The notes under the pieces are model-generated. The model did no database searches. It was given only the letters and a program-made list of their open reading frames with translations, and was not told where the DNA came from. Below, piece after piece: positions 1-10,405 of a DNA stretch of 64,000 nt. Source of the stretch: Fragilariopsis cylindrus CCMP1102 (Eukaryota; Bacillariophyta; Bacillariophyceae; Bacillariales; Bacillariaceae); assembly GCA_900095095.1 (NCBI GenBank), contig FMBT01000488.1, positions 1 through 64,000 of the forward strand, given 5' to 3'. The stretch's first letter is position 1, and each line of letters begins with the position of its first letter. Made by a program: the position numbers and the translations under genes.

Positions 1-1804
1 CGTTCCATAAAACCAGATTTTAAATCATGACATGTATCAGCAGAATCCACTGTTGCAACAACTACAATTTGTATTGGTGATGCTCTGTCATCCACTGTTG
101 TTGTCTTTTTATCAATTTTAGATAAATCCGATATTTTACCACCACAATTTGGTACTAATGAATCCATCCATTCCGTCCATTTCGCATTAATTGGTTCACA
201 GACTAAAATTTGTACCCGTGCCGCAATTTGATTCGTGGAACACATGGCATTAATTTCTTCTAATTGACGTAATAGATGCGACGATGCGGATTCTTGTTCC
301 GATTGCCACATGGGTGGTGATTGTGAATTTGGTAACGTGGGTGGTGATGTTTCCCACAGCATTGTGGTACCACGTCCTGCACCCACTGTATTTAATGTAA
401 ATAAGACACGACAACGATCATAACCGTATGTCACATGACGTGTTGATGTTGTTGTATCTTCTTCACTTCCCATACCATTCTTTCCATAATTGTGTATTAG
501 TATCGGGTCTTGATGGACTACCCATAGCTAAACAATTTTCTAGTAATCGAAATTGCATCGTATGTTGATTACTACTACCAGTATCTTTTTGGAGTAGTAG
601 TAGCAGTAGTAGTAGCAAACATACGATGATGTTCTTCGGAACCTAAAAATACATCAGTAAATCTTGAGGATGTCACACCAGAATCATCTCTACCTTCAAA
701 ATAATCAGCTTTGGCACGTGATTTACTAAATCTATAAAAATATTTCTATTGTTTTTGATTGATGCGAATTGAAAAAAATTAAGAAAAAAAACGAAAAAAT
801 AAAGTATTAGAAAATGAGAATCTAATTTGGAATTGAATCGAATCGAATTGCATTGCATTGCATTGCATTGCATTGAATTACATGGCATTAAATTGAGATG
901 CAATGCAATGCAGCACTAACAGTAAACAGAAACGATCCGGGAAATCAAGAAAAAGAGGGCAGAGAAGTGAAGTCACAACAACAACAATAGAAGCAACAAA
1001 ACCCCATCCCATTCCCTTTCCTCAAGAAAGAAAAGAAGTAAGGTACGGTAGGTGGAGACTAGACGACGCCGTACGACGACACACATGTTTTTACTGGTAG
1101 AGGAAGAACAAGAAGCACACCCAATAGAGAGAGACGGAGAGAGAGAGAGATAGAAGAAGAAAGGTAGGTAGGTAGGTAGCTAGCCATCTAGCCCCGCAAC
1201 AAACTAACAAACAAAAATCCAAAAACAAAACGTAACGTACCTGTAATGGACCAGTATATTCAAACCAATATTTAACTTCTTCTGGTGGTGTATCATCAAA
1301 TAATTTATTCCGTTCCTTTAAATCTTTATTTAATAATGTTTTCATATAGGATGGAATACTATCACCTAACATAACTTGGGCTACATTCTGTTGTGTTAAT
1401 CGACGTCTGTGTTGTTGTTGTTGTTCTTCTTGGGCCTGTAGTTCGGTGGTAGGATTTGTAGCGTAGAAGGATGATGATGACGATGATGATGAAATTTGAA
1501 TGAATGCTCCGTATAAAAGTATACCAGCTAAAAGACATTTAATAACAATTGAAGATGATGATGATGATGACGATGATGATACTTCGTAATGGTGTTCACC
1601 ATTTTCTTTTTCTTCTTCTTCTTGCTCCTCCTCCTCCTCTTCTTCAATAATGCGATCCTGTTGTTGATGATCACAACAATGATCATCGTCATTCTTATCT
1701 TTCGATGATGAATCCGATGATGATGATGATGTCATCATAATAACAATATGTTCTTCTTCTATTCCTTGCGATTCACTACTACTACTACTACTACTACTAC
1801 TCAT
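1..1804 (-). CDS. Type II membrane protein of unknown function, 5' part (runs off the left edge)
   Basis: I do not recognise the family. Exon 1 is 1804-1241 (188 codons). It opens with a Ser run and acidic/Gln-rich stretches, then one hydrophobic segment at about residues 88-104 (IVIKCLLAGILLYGAF), which suggests a signal anchor with the C-terminal part in the lumen. Exon 1 ends GPLQ at a GTACGT donor. The best acceptor is AATAG at 747-746, which continues in phase as KYFYRFSKSRAKADYFEGRD. Exon 2 runs to the window edge and reads well (GYDRCRVLFTLNTVGAGRG, VQILVCEPINAKWTEWMDS), but it changes frame twice, near 586-600 (an A5 run on the coding strand) and near 465-475 (a G3 run). These look like one-base sequence errors, although a decaying gene is possible. 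The exon structure is an inference from splice signals and reading frame. Confidence 0.55.
746..1240 (-). other. Intron of the left-edge membrane-protein gene, with a GCATT microsatellite
   Basis: This stretch lies between the GTACGT donor after GPLQ and the AATAG acceptor, both read on the minus strand. It contains an imperfect pentanucleotide array at about 843-911 (GCATT/GAATC units) and purine-rich tracts, and no convincing exon. At 495 bases it is the longest intron proposed in the window. Confidence 0.5.
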
Positions 1805-2093
1805 GAATTGAGATGAGATGAATTGAATAGAATAATAAAATCGTGAACGTGTTATTCCTCTCTTTCCTTTCCTTGAAGAGATAGTAGATATGTCTAATAG
1901 AAACCAATAACTTGCTTAGCTTATTAGGCTGTAAGATGTTTAGGAGGTGCAATTAGCGTGGTGGCAGTGCGCTTGCTGTCTTCAAACAAACAAAAAAGAG
2001 GGATCGTGTCAAGCCGGCGCTGCTTCTCTTTTAATTAATATGATAGTAAATTGTGTCCCGCGGAAATCTATTCACTTAAAAATAATATATTTT
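1805..2093. other. Intergenic: promoter side of the left-edge gene
   Basis: The first 30 bases next to the start codon are GATGAATTGAATAG-like short repeats, as upstream of several other genes here. No ORF or RNA gene is visible in the rest. Confidence 0.4.
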
Positions 2094-2235
2094 ACCCACT
2101 ACCGTGCGGAATGGAATGAAACCGAGAAATCTTGTCATTCCAGTTTGAAAACCAATCAAAACTCATTCCTGTACATAAAAAATTCAGTCTCTACCGTGCG
2201 TCATTATTTTTGCTGCATCATCAAAATATTACATA

Positions 2236-2393
2236 CGCCCTGTGAATGACACACGTCATCAGTTACTCGTTAACATAACAATTTGTAATTGTGACCCCTC
2301 ATCGATGAGGGGTCCGCCCTGTGAATGACACACGTCATCAGTTACTCGTTAACATAACAATTTGTAATTGTGACCCCTCATCGATGAGGGGTC
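2236..2393. repeat. Exact tandem duplication, 2 x 79 bases, each with a palindrome
   Basis: Units 2236-2314 and 2315-2393 appear identical. Each ends in a perfect 22-base palindrome (2293-2314 and 2372-2393, centre ATCGAT, arms GACCCCTC and GAGGGGTC). In the second copy the palindrome extends to 28 bases, 2369-2396. It sits between the transposon's left end and its SANT-like gene. Confidence 0.9.
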
Positions 2394-2394
2394 A

Positions 2395-2618
2395 CACCTA
2401 ACAAACTACTAGTAAGATATTTTAGCCTAGTTCTAAAAAACCACACTTTTTCCAGATTTTCATAAAATTAACACAGTATTTAGCACGTAATTAGCAGGTA
2501 AAAATTAATTTTGACCCTTCGTGAAAGTTTTATCAAAAATTCACCTAACAAACTACTAGTAAGATATTTTAGCCTAGTTCTAAAAAACCACGCTTTTCCC
2601 AGATCTTCATAAAATTAA
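2395..2618. repeat. Direct repeat pair of about 77 bases in the Harbinger promoter region
   Basis: Segments 2395-2471 and 2542-2618 match with only a few differences (start CACCTAACAAACTACTAG, end CATAAAATTAA) and are separated by 70 bases. The second copy ends just before the ATG at 2625, so the pair may be subterminal binding sites or promoter repeats of the transposon. Confidence 0.85.
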
Positions 2619-2624
2619 ATAGCA

Positions 2625-3191
2625 ATGACGACGACAAAGAAATCAACAAAGAGCAACATAACAGTTGCTGTTGCCAAAGCTTCTGTTGTGCTTGGGATGG
2701 AAACAAGTCTTCTTCCAAAGGAGACATGTAAACGAAAAGCATTTACAGAAGAAGAAGATGTGTTCATGACTAGAGCATATGTGAATACAACTCAGGATTC
2801 TATCAAAGGCAGTGGGCAGAAAGGAAAGGCTTTCTGGAACAACGTATTGCAGAAATTTGACATTCTTCGTCCAGCTAGTAATACTGCTTGGGGACCAGAT
2901 TCAATTCAAAGAAGATTCAAAAAAACTATTGCAAAAGAATGTACTGAGTTCTTAGCATTCTTACATGCTGCTAAGACAGTAGAACAAAGTGGTTGGTCCG
3001 TTGAACAATATATTGAGGCTGCTAATATTCTTTTTATAGCCCAACATTCCAAACCATTCAAACATACGAAATGCATGGCTGTATTAGTAGAACTTCCCAA
3101 GTACAGTATTGATCCACTCACCCCATACGACGACGTGGACAACCCATCATTCCTTTTATCTTGTGTATACGTTCATGTAGTTGGAAGATAG
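2625..3191 (+). CDS. Harbinger Myb/SANT-like DNA-binding protein, 3' truncated
   Basis: 188 residues. Residues about 38-115 fit the trihelix/SANT-like domain of the accessory protein of PIF/Harbinger elements: RKAFTEEEDVFMTRAYVNTT, then the GKAFWNNV helix and SIQRRFKKTI. In known systems this protein binds the element ends and brings in the transposase. The last roughly 20 residues (DDVDNPSFLLSCVYVHVVGR) lie in the region antisense to the transposase gene, across the presumed deletion junction, and are probably not native. The start ATG at 2625 follows the second 77-base repeat. Confidence 0.7.
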   Translation: MTTTKKSTKSNITVAVAKASVVLGMETSLLPKETCKRKAFTEEEDVFMTRAYVNTTQDSIKGSGQKGKAFWNNVLQKFDILRPASNTAWGPDSIQRRFKKTIAKECTEFLAFLHAAKTVEQSGWSVEQYIEAANILFIAQHSKPFKHTKCMAVLVELPKYSIDPLTPYDDVDNPSFLLSCVYVHVVGR

Positions 3192-3798
3192 CCTTTACAT
3201 CTGCAGGTGTAGGCAGCCTCAAATACTCTTTCTTGTAGATTTTAATAATGATTTTATTGTACTTGCTGCAGCAAACCCTAGCAAGAGTTGTAGACATTTG
3301 GAAGTAATCTCTGAACGTATGCGGTGGTACTCCGTAGGCCAAACTCTTTATGGGTAACAGTAATCTTGCATCTAATGATGCACCAACCCTACCATTAGTA
3401 TCTACTGGTAGGTGGACATAAAAAGGGTCACAACTTGCACCAATATCCATTCTCAATCTTTGAAAACGAGCCCTAGAAATACGGAACATTTGCTCAAATT
3501 CTCTTCCATCAAATAAAGGAATTGTTGTATTATTTCCAAGATAATCCTGTTCTATACAGTAAAAGGCTCTAGCATGATCATAGATCTTCCTAGGAGAACG
3601 ACGGAATGTGCGATGATCAACAATAGTAGGAGGGGGAACAGGTCCAAAGATATGAGCTTGCACCATTTCATAATCGTCGTCGCTGCTACTACTGCTACTG
3701 AAGCCGCCGCTGCTACTACTACTCATGCTACATGTATTGCTGCTGCTACTGCTGCTCATGCTACTGCTGCTCATGCTACTGTTGTCATGGTAGTTCAT
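3118..3798 (-). pseudogene. Harbinger transposase, N-terminal part only
   Basis: 226 residues. After a Ser-rich leader, residues about 60-220 match the region upstream of the nuclease core in Harbinger transposases, for example FDGREFEQMFRISRARFQRL, LPIKSLAYGVPPHTFRDYFQ, and the approach KIKGMMGC. In the family this is followed by the DDE nuclease (D, D, E residues). Here the frame ends six residues later (PRRRMG), so all three catalytic acids are missing. Translation starts at the ATG ending at 3798. The partner SANT-like gene overlaps its 3' end. Confidence 0.7.
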
Positions 3799-4130
3799 AT
3801 TATTATATTGTTGTTGTTGTTATTTTGTATTCTGTATCACAATATTTTGTCGTCGTATGAATAATATTTTATTTTGTTGTGTCTTATTAATACAGCCAAA
3901 ATTGTCAAATAATAGGACAGAAATAGTCTAACTGGCCATTTTTTGCTTCATTCTCTTTTTCATTCCTCTGACGAAAGTGGAATGAGATAGTGCTTTCTCA
4001 TTCCATTTTTGTCCGAGGAATGAAAAAAAAGAATCAAAAGTGGGGCCAAAATGAGTGGTAGTGACTGAAAAGGAATGAAAAAAAATATATTTCGTACCCA
4101 AAACTCAGTCCATTCCGCACGGTAGAGGGT

Positions 4131-4671
4131 GCTCTTAGAGCTTGTTTTGTCAACAGTTTTAAGTTTTAGTGAGGTGGAGATCAGGGGTAAAAATTTTACT
4201 GGTACTCCGTCTACCCCCGAACAGAAAATTGATGTACAGTACTCGAACGGTAATCTACAATTAAGCGTGATGCTAGGCGCGAAGAACACAACATGCAGAT
4301 GGATATATGGAATGTATTGAGGTAGAGAAGGTAGTAAATCTTCAAAAAACAGAAGTAATTCCAGGATTTATTGGATCTCATGGAAAGCCTGCCACTACAA
4401 CAATCATCATATGGCGAAGATGGCTATGATGACGACGATTGTGACGATTATATACAACTACAACTATTACAACTACTACAATCACCAATATGAGATGAGA
4501 GAAAAAAGGATACTACTCAGGCCCAGATTGAACATCCCGGTACGAATTTCCTTCTATTTTCATTATCATTGTTGTTGTTTTTAACATTATTACTACAACT
4601 ACTAACATTTTTATTCTTGTCTCCTCTCTGTTGTTTGTCATTAGTTTCTCACGTCAGCTCTTCGGCGCCAG
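4131..4671. other. Intergenic: no gene seen
   Basis: This stretch separates the transposon's right end from the DUF6824-like gene. It is rich in ACTACAACT-type triplet repeats near 4390-4500 and 4560-4610. A 63-codon open frame at 4129-4320 crosses the transposon end and has no recognisable feature. Confidence 0.4.
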
Positions 4672-6840
4672 CTACACCTCCACTACACATTCAACATTAG
4701 CATCAGCATTGGCATCATCGTCATCATTAATCAATCCCAGTTGAGAAAGACGTTCGTGATTACGTTTCATTTTATTATAACGAAGTATTTCATAGTCACT
4801 CATTGTAGTCAGTTCTGATTCTGATGGTATATACAATTCACTACTATTTGTCTTCTTCTTCTTTTTTCGTTGTTGCTTTTGTTGTTGGCGTTTAGGTGTT
4901 TGTTGTATTACTACTACTGGGTGTGTTTCATGCTGTTCACGTTTTTTAAGTCGTTCTTCTCGTGCAGAATTTGATTTCAGTTTATTCTCTGCACATTTCT
5001 TTCTTTGTGTATTCATATTTTCATAGTCACCATAGTCATCACCATAGTCATCACTATCAGAATCATCATCGTCACTCGTTACGATCTCGCTGTTGTATCC
5101 ACCATCGTCATCGTTGTCATCATCATCACCATCATTAGAACGACGACGACGTTTCTTCTTCTTACTTTTACTACTTGTGGTTCTTCTGTTGATTGATTCT
5201 CTCCTTCTAATCGTACCGTCTCCACCCCAAGTAATAGTTGATTTTGCGGAAGTAACACCCGTACGTTTGACAATATATTTTTCTTTTAAAGAATTTGGTT
5301 CATGTTGTTGCTGCTGCTGCTGCTGCTGGTCACCAATAGAGGTTGACGACGTGACGTTTGATAATCCTATCGACATGGGTGGCATAGACTGTATTTCTTC
5401 TGGTTGGAATGGATCTTCAGAATCATTTTCATTATCATCAACCGTAGCAGCCGTAGCAGCCGTAACGTTGATTGTCGTTGTCGTTGTCGTCGTTTTCGTC
5501 TTTCGTTGTTGTACTACGTTTACCTGTAACGGCTTCTTTCTACTACTACTACTACTGCCACTACTTTTCCTTCTTTTATCATTTTTTCTTTTTTTATATG
5601 CTTGCATACCCCCATTTAAAAAATATTTTTTCATATCACGAAATCTTTCATGTAATTTTTTAATCACTATTTCACGTCCCTCAAAGCCATCATCTGTACT
5701 ACAATCAACAGATATTTCTTTCAGAGAATACTTTTCACGAAATACACCACCTCTACTAATAATTGTATCAATAACAGTATTTGATATATCAATTTGATAC
5801 TGTGGTTTCTTTCTTATAATTGATCTACTTGATTTTTTTATTGCTATTGGTGTTGTTGGTGTTGTTGTTGTTGTTGTTGTTGCTATTGTACCGATTTCTT
5901 CCTTTTTGTTAATATCTACTGCGATTCTTCCTTCTTTTTGGTCGACTACATCTTCTTCTTGTTGTTGTTGTTCATTTTCGATTTCTTCCTTTTTAATCTT
6001 CATCATCATCGTGTTACTACTAGCGGGGGTGTTAGCAGTAGCAGTAGCAGTAGCAGTAGCAGTAGCAGTAGTAGTAGCAGCAGCAGCAGCAGCAGCAGCA
6101 ATAATGATGCTACTACTACTACTACTACCTTCTTGTTCGTTTTGGTTTTCGTTCTGGTCTTCCACTTTAATAATCTTCACATCACCACTACACCTAATTT
6201 CAGGAGTCGGAGTAGGTTCAGTAGATGTAGTAGCAGTAATAATTTCAGGATTTTCAGCAGGAAATTCTTCTTTAGTAGTAGATTCAACTATTTCGACTAC
6301 ATCAACATCATCAACTACTTCTTCATTAGTAGGAGGAAATAATTCCGGCCAATATTGTGTTTCATAGTCATCCATTAAACTTCGTAATTTGGCATTCCCC
6401 AAAAATAAATGATTGGTAGCACCCGCACAAAAAACCACATCATTAGTACTAACATTCGAGGGTGGTACTAATTTTGGTTTACTAATTTGTCTCATTCGTT
6501 CCTGTGTTTTAGATATTGCTTGATTTACCGACATTAAGGAACCATTCCACATTCGAAAACAGGCTGGTTGATTCAAGACAGTATTGACAATAGTGGTACA
6601 TATTCTACGACGTGCTTGTTTTTGTTTCTCATATAATTTAGTGGTACGATCGGTACAGGTTAATATTTTATCATAGTCATTAAAATTAGTTTCACATAAG
6701 GAATAAAAGAATAAATTACCAGGATGTTGTGTTTGTTGTGCCGCTGCACCCTTTAATGTTAATACATCATTTTCGGATATTTCAATACTATTTGTTTTTG
6801 TTTTTGCTTTGCCTTTCTTATTATTTTTGGCGGCAGCCAT
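4672..6840 (-). CDS. DUF6824-like protein with two domain copies, the second split by low complexity
   Basis: 722 residues. Two copies of the diatom-expanded DUF6824-type domain can be read. Copy 1 is at residues about 25-118 (NDVLTLKG, HPGN, ARRRICTTIVNTVLN, then NQAISKTQERMRQ). Copy 2 begins at 134-168 (NDVVFCAGATNHLFLGN) and resumes at about 347-405 (VIDTIISRGGVFRE, then GREIVIKKLHERFRD). The roughly 180 residues between them are Glu/Gln/Ser/Ala/Thr runs. The family signature is known from nuclear-looking proteins of stramenopiles and its biochemical role is unsettled. The C-terminal 300 residues are basic, Ser/Asp/Lys-rich and probably disordered, with several NLS-like clusters (KSKKKKRRRR). 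The start lies in a clean context and is followed by MAAAKNNKKGKAK. Assignment of the split copy is an inference from motif order. Confidence 0.7.
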   Translation of the reverse strand: MAAAKNNKKGKAKTKTNSIEISENDVLTLKGAAAQQTQHPGNLFFYSLCETNFNDYDKILTCTDRTTKLYEKQKQARRRICTTIVNTVLNQPACFRMWNGSLMSVNQAISKTQERMRQISKPKLVPPSNVSTNDVVFCAGATNHLFLGNAKLRSLMDDYETQYWPELFPPTNEEVVDDVDVVEIVESTTKEEFPAENPEIITATTSTEPTPTPEIRCSGDVKIIKVEDQNENQNEQEGSSSSSSIIIAAAAAAAATTTATATATATATANTPASSNTMMMKIKKEEIENEQQQQEEDVVDQKEGRIAVDINKKEEIGTIATTTTTTTPTTPIAIKKSSRSIIRKKPQYQIDISNTVIDTIISRGGVFREKYSLKEISVDCSTDDGFEGREIVIKKLHERFRDMKKYFLNGGMQAYKKRKNDKRRKSSGSSSSSRKKPLQVNVVQQRKTKTTTTTTTINVTAATAATVDDNENDSEDPFQPEEIQSMPPMSIGLSNVTSSTSIGDQQQQQQQQHEPNSLKEKYIVKRTGVTSAKSTITWGGDGTIRRRESINRRTTSSKSKKKKRRRRSNDGDDDDNDDDGGYNSEIVTSDDDDSDSDDYGDDYGDYENMNTQRKKCAENKLKSNSAREERLKKREQHETHPVVVIQQTPKRQQQKQQRKKKKKTNSSELYIPSESELTTMSDYEILRYNKMKRNHERLSQLGLINDDDDANADANVECVVEV

Positions 6841-7661
6841 TGTTTCAGTTTCAATTTGATCGGGTTTTTTCCTATCTTCTTACTAGTAGCTAGCTCTGCC
6901 GGAGTTCTAATCTTTTGAGATCTGTATTACCGTATTCGCTTGTTCTTATGTTGTTCCAATTCACTTCACGATAGGTTTTTGTTTTGTCTATTAACAACAC
7001 GTTGAGTTCCAATTGCTTTGCTTTTTTCGTTAACGTTTTACTGTGTATCATTGAATTTATTTGGATTTATTGGTTACGGCATGATGTGTTTTTAAATAAA
7101 AGTGTGCGGGAATTATCATTGAGCTTAGTACTGTACTTATATGGTGTGTAGTTACGAAACATACCTTAAAAAGATCCAGGATAAGTTGGTATGATAGCTA
7201 CTAGTACTACTGTAATGGAGTATGAGGGGGTTGTGTTAGATAGTACCATTTAACAGTACAATCGTATGATCCATCCTATTCGGGACTCAGACTGGCGGCT
7301 GATTGACTCCGACACGTCACAGCACGAATCAATCAATGATCAATCAAATCAACAATCAATCACAGAAGAACGTGACGAATGAATGGCATTGCTTAGGCGA
7401 AGCAGAAGCCATCAAAAAATAGGGCAGCAACAAAAAATAAATTATTTTCGATCAGAACAATTGATATATGAATAACAACGACTGAATCAAGCGAAGGAAG
7501 ACTCCCAAACAAAATAATTGACGGGTAGTTTGCAGGGACGAGGCAGCAAAAGATACTGTGCTCGTGAGTGAATTGAACTGAATTGAATTGAATTGAATTG
7601 AATTGAATTGAACTGAATTGTTTCGACGTTCTTCCAGAAGAATCCCATCATAACAAACATC
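6841..7661. other. Divergent promoter region between the DUF6824-like and AAAP genes
   Basis: No gene is visible. The transporter side contains a GAATT/GAACT pentanucleotide array at about 7570-7620, ending some 40 bases before the transporter ATG. At 7319-7365 there are AATCAATCAATGATCAATC repeats. Both flanking genes presumably start transcription in this 821-base gap. Confidence 0.45.
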
Positions 7662-10263
7662 ATGTCCAATAACCGTAGTGGTACAACTACTAATCATCAT
7701 CATGATTCAGAAGAAACTCCACTTCTTCTTGGTGGCGGTAGCGGAAAAACGACGACAGAACAACCACAACAACAACAACAACAACAGCCGGTAGCAGCAA
7801 CTAAAGTGAATGATGAATATATTATCTCATTAATTCGACGTACATCGACAGTTAATACTACTAGATATAATAATGGATTCGGCAATAGTGACGATATTGT
7901 CGATGGTGGTGATGAAGATGAATTATTAGCTGATGATGATGACGATGATGATGACAACGACGACGACGGCGACGATGAGGATCATGGTGGAACAACGTAT
8001 GGACAAACAATAATACATTTAGTGAAAGGCTATGTCGGTTGCGGGATTTTGTCACTTCCATGGGCAGTCAGTCAATTAGGTTTACCATTAGGTTTACTGG
8101 GTATTGTGACTATGTCATTATGGAGTTCGTACAATTGTTGGACGGTGGTGAAACTAAAACGATATATTGAACGTACCACGATCAATACAAATGATGATGA
8201 TGATGATGATGATAGTGATTCAGATGAGAGTGATGATTCCGATGCTGATGCTGGCCTCCGATACCTCTAAATTAAGTAAGGTCGGTAGTAAATCGGGTGC
8301 CTCCAGTGTCGCCTCGTCGAATATCACCTATCCGGATGTAGGTGAATGGGCCCATGGGATTGAATTTCAAAAATATATTTCTATTTGTATTTGTGCTCAA
8401 CAATTAGCGATCTGTACCGTCTTTATTAGTTTTGTCAGTGAAAATTTATTAGCGACGGTAGAATTTTATTTACCATCCCAAGAAGAAGGCGGTGATGGTG
8501 ACTATTATCATCATATCAATCATTTAACGATTGGTGCCATGGCCATGCCATTATTTTTAGCATTAAGTTGTGGTTTGCCATCCCTTAAAAGTATGGCACC
8601 CTTTATGGCCTGTGGTTTTATCTTAATGTTAAGTGGTTTTGCATCATTAGGATTAATTGGTTATTTAAAATGGGAAGATCGACCCACACTCTCCGCGGGT
8701 GTGGACTTACCGACTCTTAAGATTGATAAGAATGCACCCATGGCATTATGTGGTATCCTGTATTCCTTTGAAGGGATCTGTATTATATTACCAGTGGAAA
8801 GTTCCATGAAATATTCAAATACACATTTTAAAACAGCATTTATTATTAGTATGATAATTGTAACACTATTATTATGTACCATGGCAGGGATGGGTGTGTA
8901 TGTATTTGGTGAAGTATCGAATGGTAGTATCACAGCATTCCTATTGGAAGAATATAAAGATGATACTGAAATACAATTCTGGTTGATGGTATCAAATTTA
9001 TTAGTGACAATTAGTATTATATTTAGTTACCCATTAATGTTATTCCCAGCTGTTGAATTAATAGCACCATTATACTATAATTGGAAAATTAGTGTCAAAA
9101 GAAAATATTACAATTGGTGGAATTATGTTCGTAATAAAACCAGTGATGCTGATGCTGATGATAGTAGTAATAGTAGTGACGATAGTCTTGGATTTTCTGC
9201 AGGTGGCAATCCGAAAGATGAGAATGATGAGAATAATAACAATGACAATAATAATAATGACGGTGAAGAAGAACAAAATTTAGAAGGCTTCGAACCGATG
9301 GTTGGTATTCCAGAACATGATGTTGCATCAATGGCATCATTGCCTGAATCGACGTATCATGAGTATAATAATAGTAATAATAATATTAGTAATAATAATA
9401 GTGGTAACAATAACAATGATGATGAAAATGATAATGGCGACGGTAAAGCATCTTCTTCTGCTGCTGCTGCTGCTTTGGTTGCTGCAGTTGCATCGGATAC
9501 CGAAACGACAAAGACCGGTGAGGCAACAGATGGTGGTGGTCTAAGTGAATCAGCAAGCTTAAGTCATTTAAGTAGTGTTGATAATACTAGTATTTCCTAT
9601 CAACGATCGATTGTGGAAGGCGACGACGACGACGACGAAAACAACAATAATAATAATAATGAACGTAATAATAGAAGTACCCGTAGTGATGACGCTGCTG
9701 CGAATCGTGAACGCCAACAACGTGAATTGTCATCTGCATTTGAATGGAATTTGCCAGGAGATAGTCCATGGTTACGTGCAGGGATCGTGATTGGTACGTA
9801 TCTTGTTGCAATGGTTGTACCGAATGTACAATCATTAGTGTCGTTGGTCGGTGCCGTAACTGGGTCTTCAACAGCATTATTAATTCCACCTATATTAGAA
9901 CTAGCATATATTAATCATATGGAAACATTACGTGAAAGAGGAATAAGGAAACAACCACATTTAGGTGAATGGGAGGGCGGGCCATCCTCAGCATTAAAAC
10001 GTACACTATTCGGATCACCGGCCCATCATCATCGACATCCTGCTAATGTCAGAAGTAGTAATAGTAATAAAAGAGAACGAAGCAATGGATGTAGGACCAG
10101 TAAAAGAAGGAATAAATATTTATTCAAAAAGATCCTGTCATGGTTCCTATTAATATTGGGATCAATATTTGCTTTGATTGGATCCTACTTTTCGATTCGT
10201 GATATCATTCAAAGTTATAGTATTACTGATGCTGATGCTACTACTACTACTAGTAGTATGTAA
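7662..10263 (+). CDS. AAAP-family amino-acid transporter (SLC36/38-like), frame break in the first loop
   Basis: A membrane carrier of the amino acid/auxin permease family, which moves amino acids usually with H+. The acidic N-terminal tail (to about 7980) is followed by TM1-2, GQTIIHLVKGYVGCGILSLPWAVSQLG, matching the conserved first helix. Later helices include FISFVSENLLATVEFYLP, MALCGILYSFEGICIILPVE and the family-typical PNVQSLVSLVGAVTGSSTAL. A poorly conserved acidic/Asn-rich loop of about 230 residues (about 9140-9750) lies between helices. The opening frame (7662-8270) and the rest (about 8240-10263) differ by one base. The change lies in a GAT-repeat linker between helices, at about 8190-8260, so the membrane domain is otherwise whole. 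An odd short intron starting at the GTACCA at 8173 cannot be excluded. The start at 7662 gives MSNNRSGTTT. Substrate cannot be told from sequence. Confidence 0.85.
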
Positions 10264-10405
10264 ATACATCCGATACTCTATACATAAAGTAATAACGATA
10301 TATCAAAAACTTCAAATAGTAACAACTAATACATTGCATCATAAATGGAACTAATATTGTAGAATTTAGAATCTATTAAGTATTATTTACTATTCTCTAT
10401 CATTA

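Larger units (their letters stand above)
2094..4130. mobile_element. PIF/Harbinger-type DNA transposon, internally deleted
   Basis: The ends are 22-base inverted repeats with one mismatch, at 2094-2115 and 4109-4130, sharing the core CTACCGTGCGGAATGGA. Inside are two convergent genes of the usual Harbinger pair: a Myb/SANT-like protein (2625-3191, +) and a transposase N-terminal part (3118-3798, -). Their 3' ends overlap, and neither contains the C-terminal half normal for its family. This is best explained by one internal deletion around 3120-3145 that removed the DDE catalytic core. A further copy of the end motif (CTCTACCGTGCG) lies at about 2189-2200. I could not define a clean 3-base target duplication, so the outer limits may be off by a few bases. 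With no catalytic domain the element cannot be autonomous. Confidence 0.75.

Noticed and set aside
4129-4320. 63-codon frame at the transposon's right end
   Set aside because: It crosses the inverted repeat and has no sequence features of a protein family.
5938-6367. Open frames on the plus strand opposite the DUF6824-like gene
   Set aside because: They are shadows of triplet repeats (poly-Ser, poly-Val/Ala) with no domain; the minus frame carries the conserved motifs.
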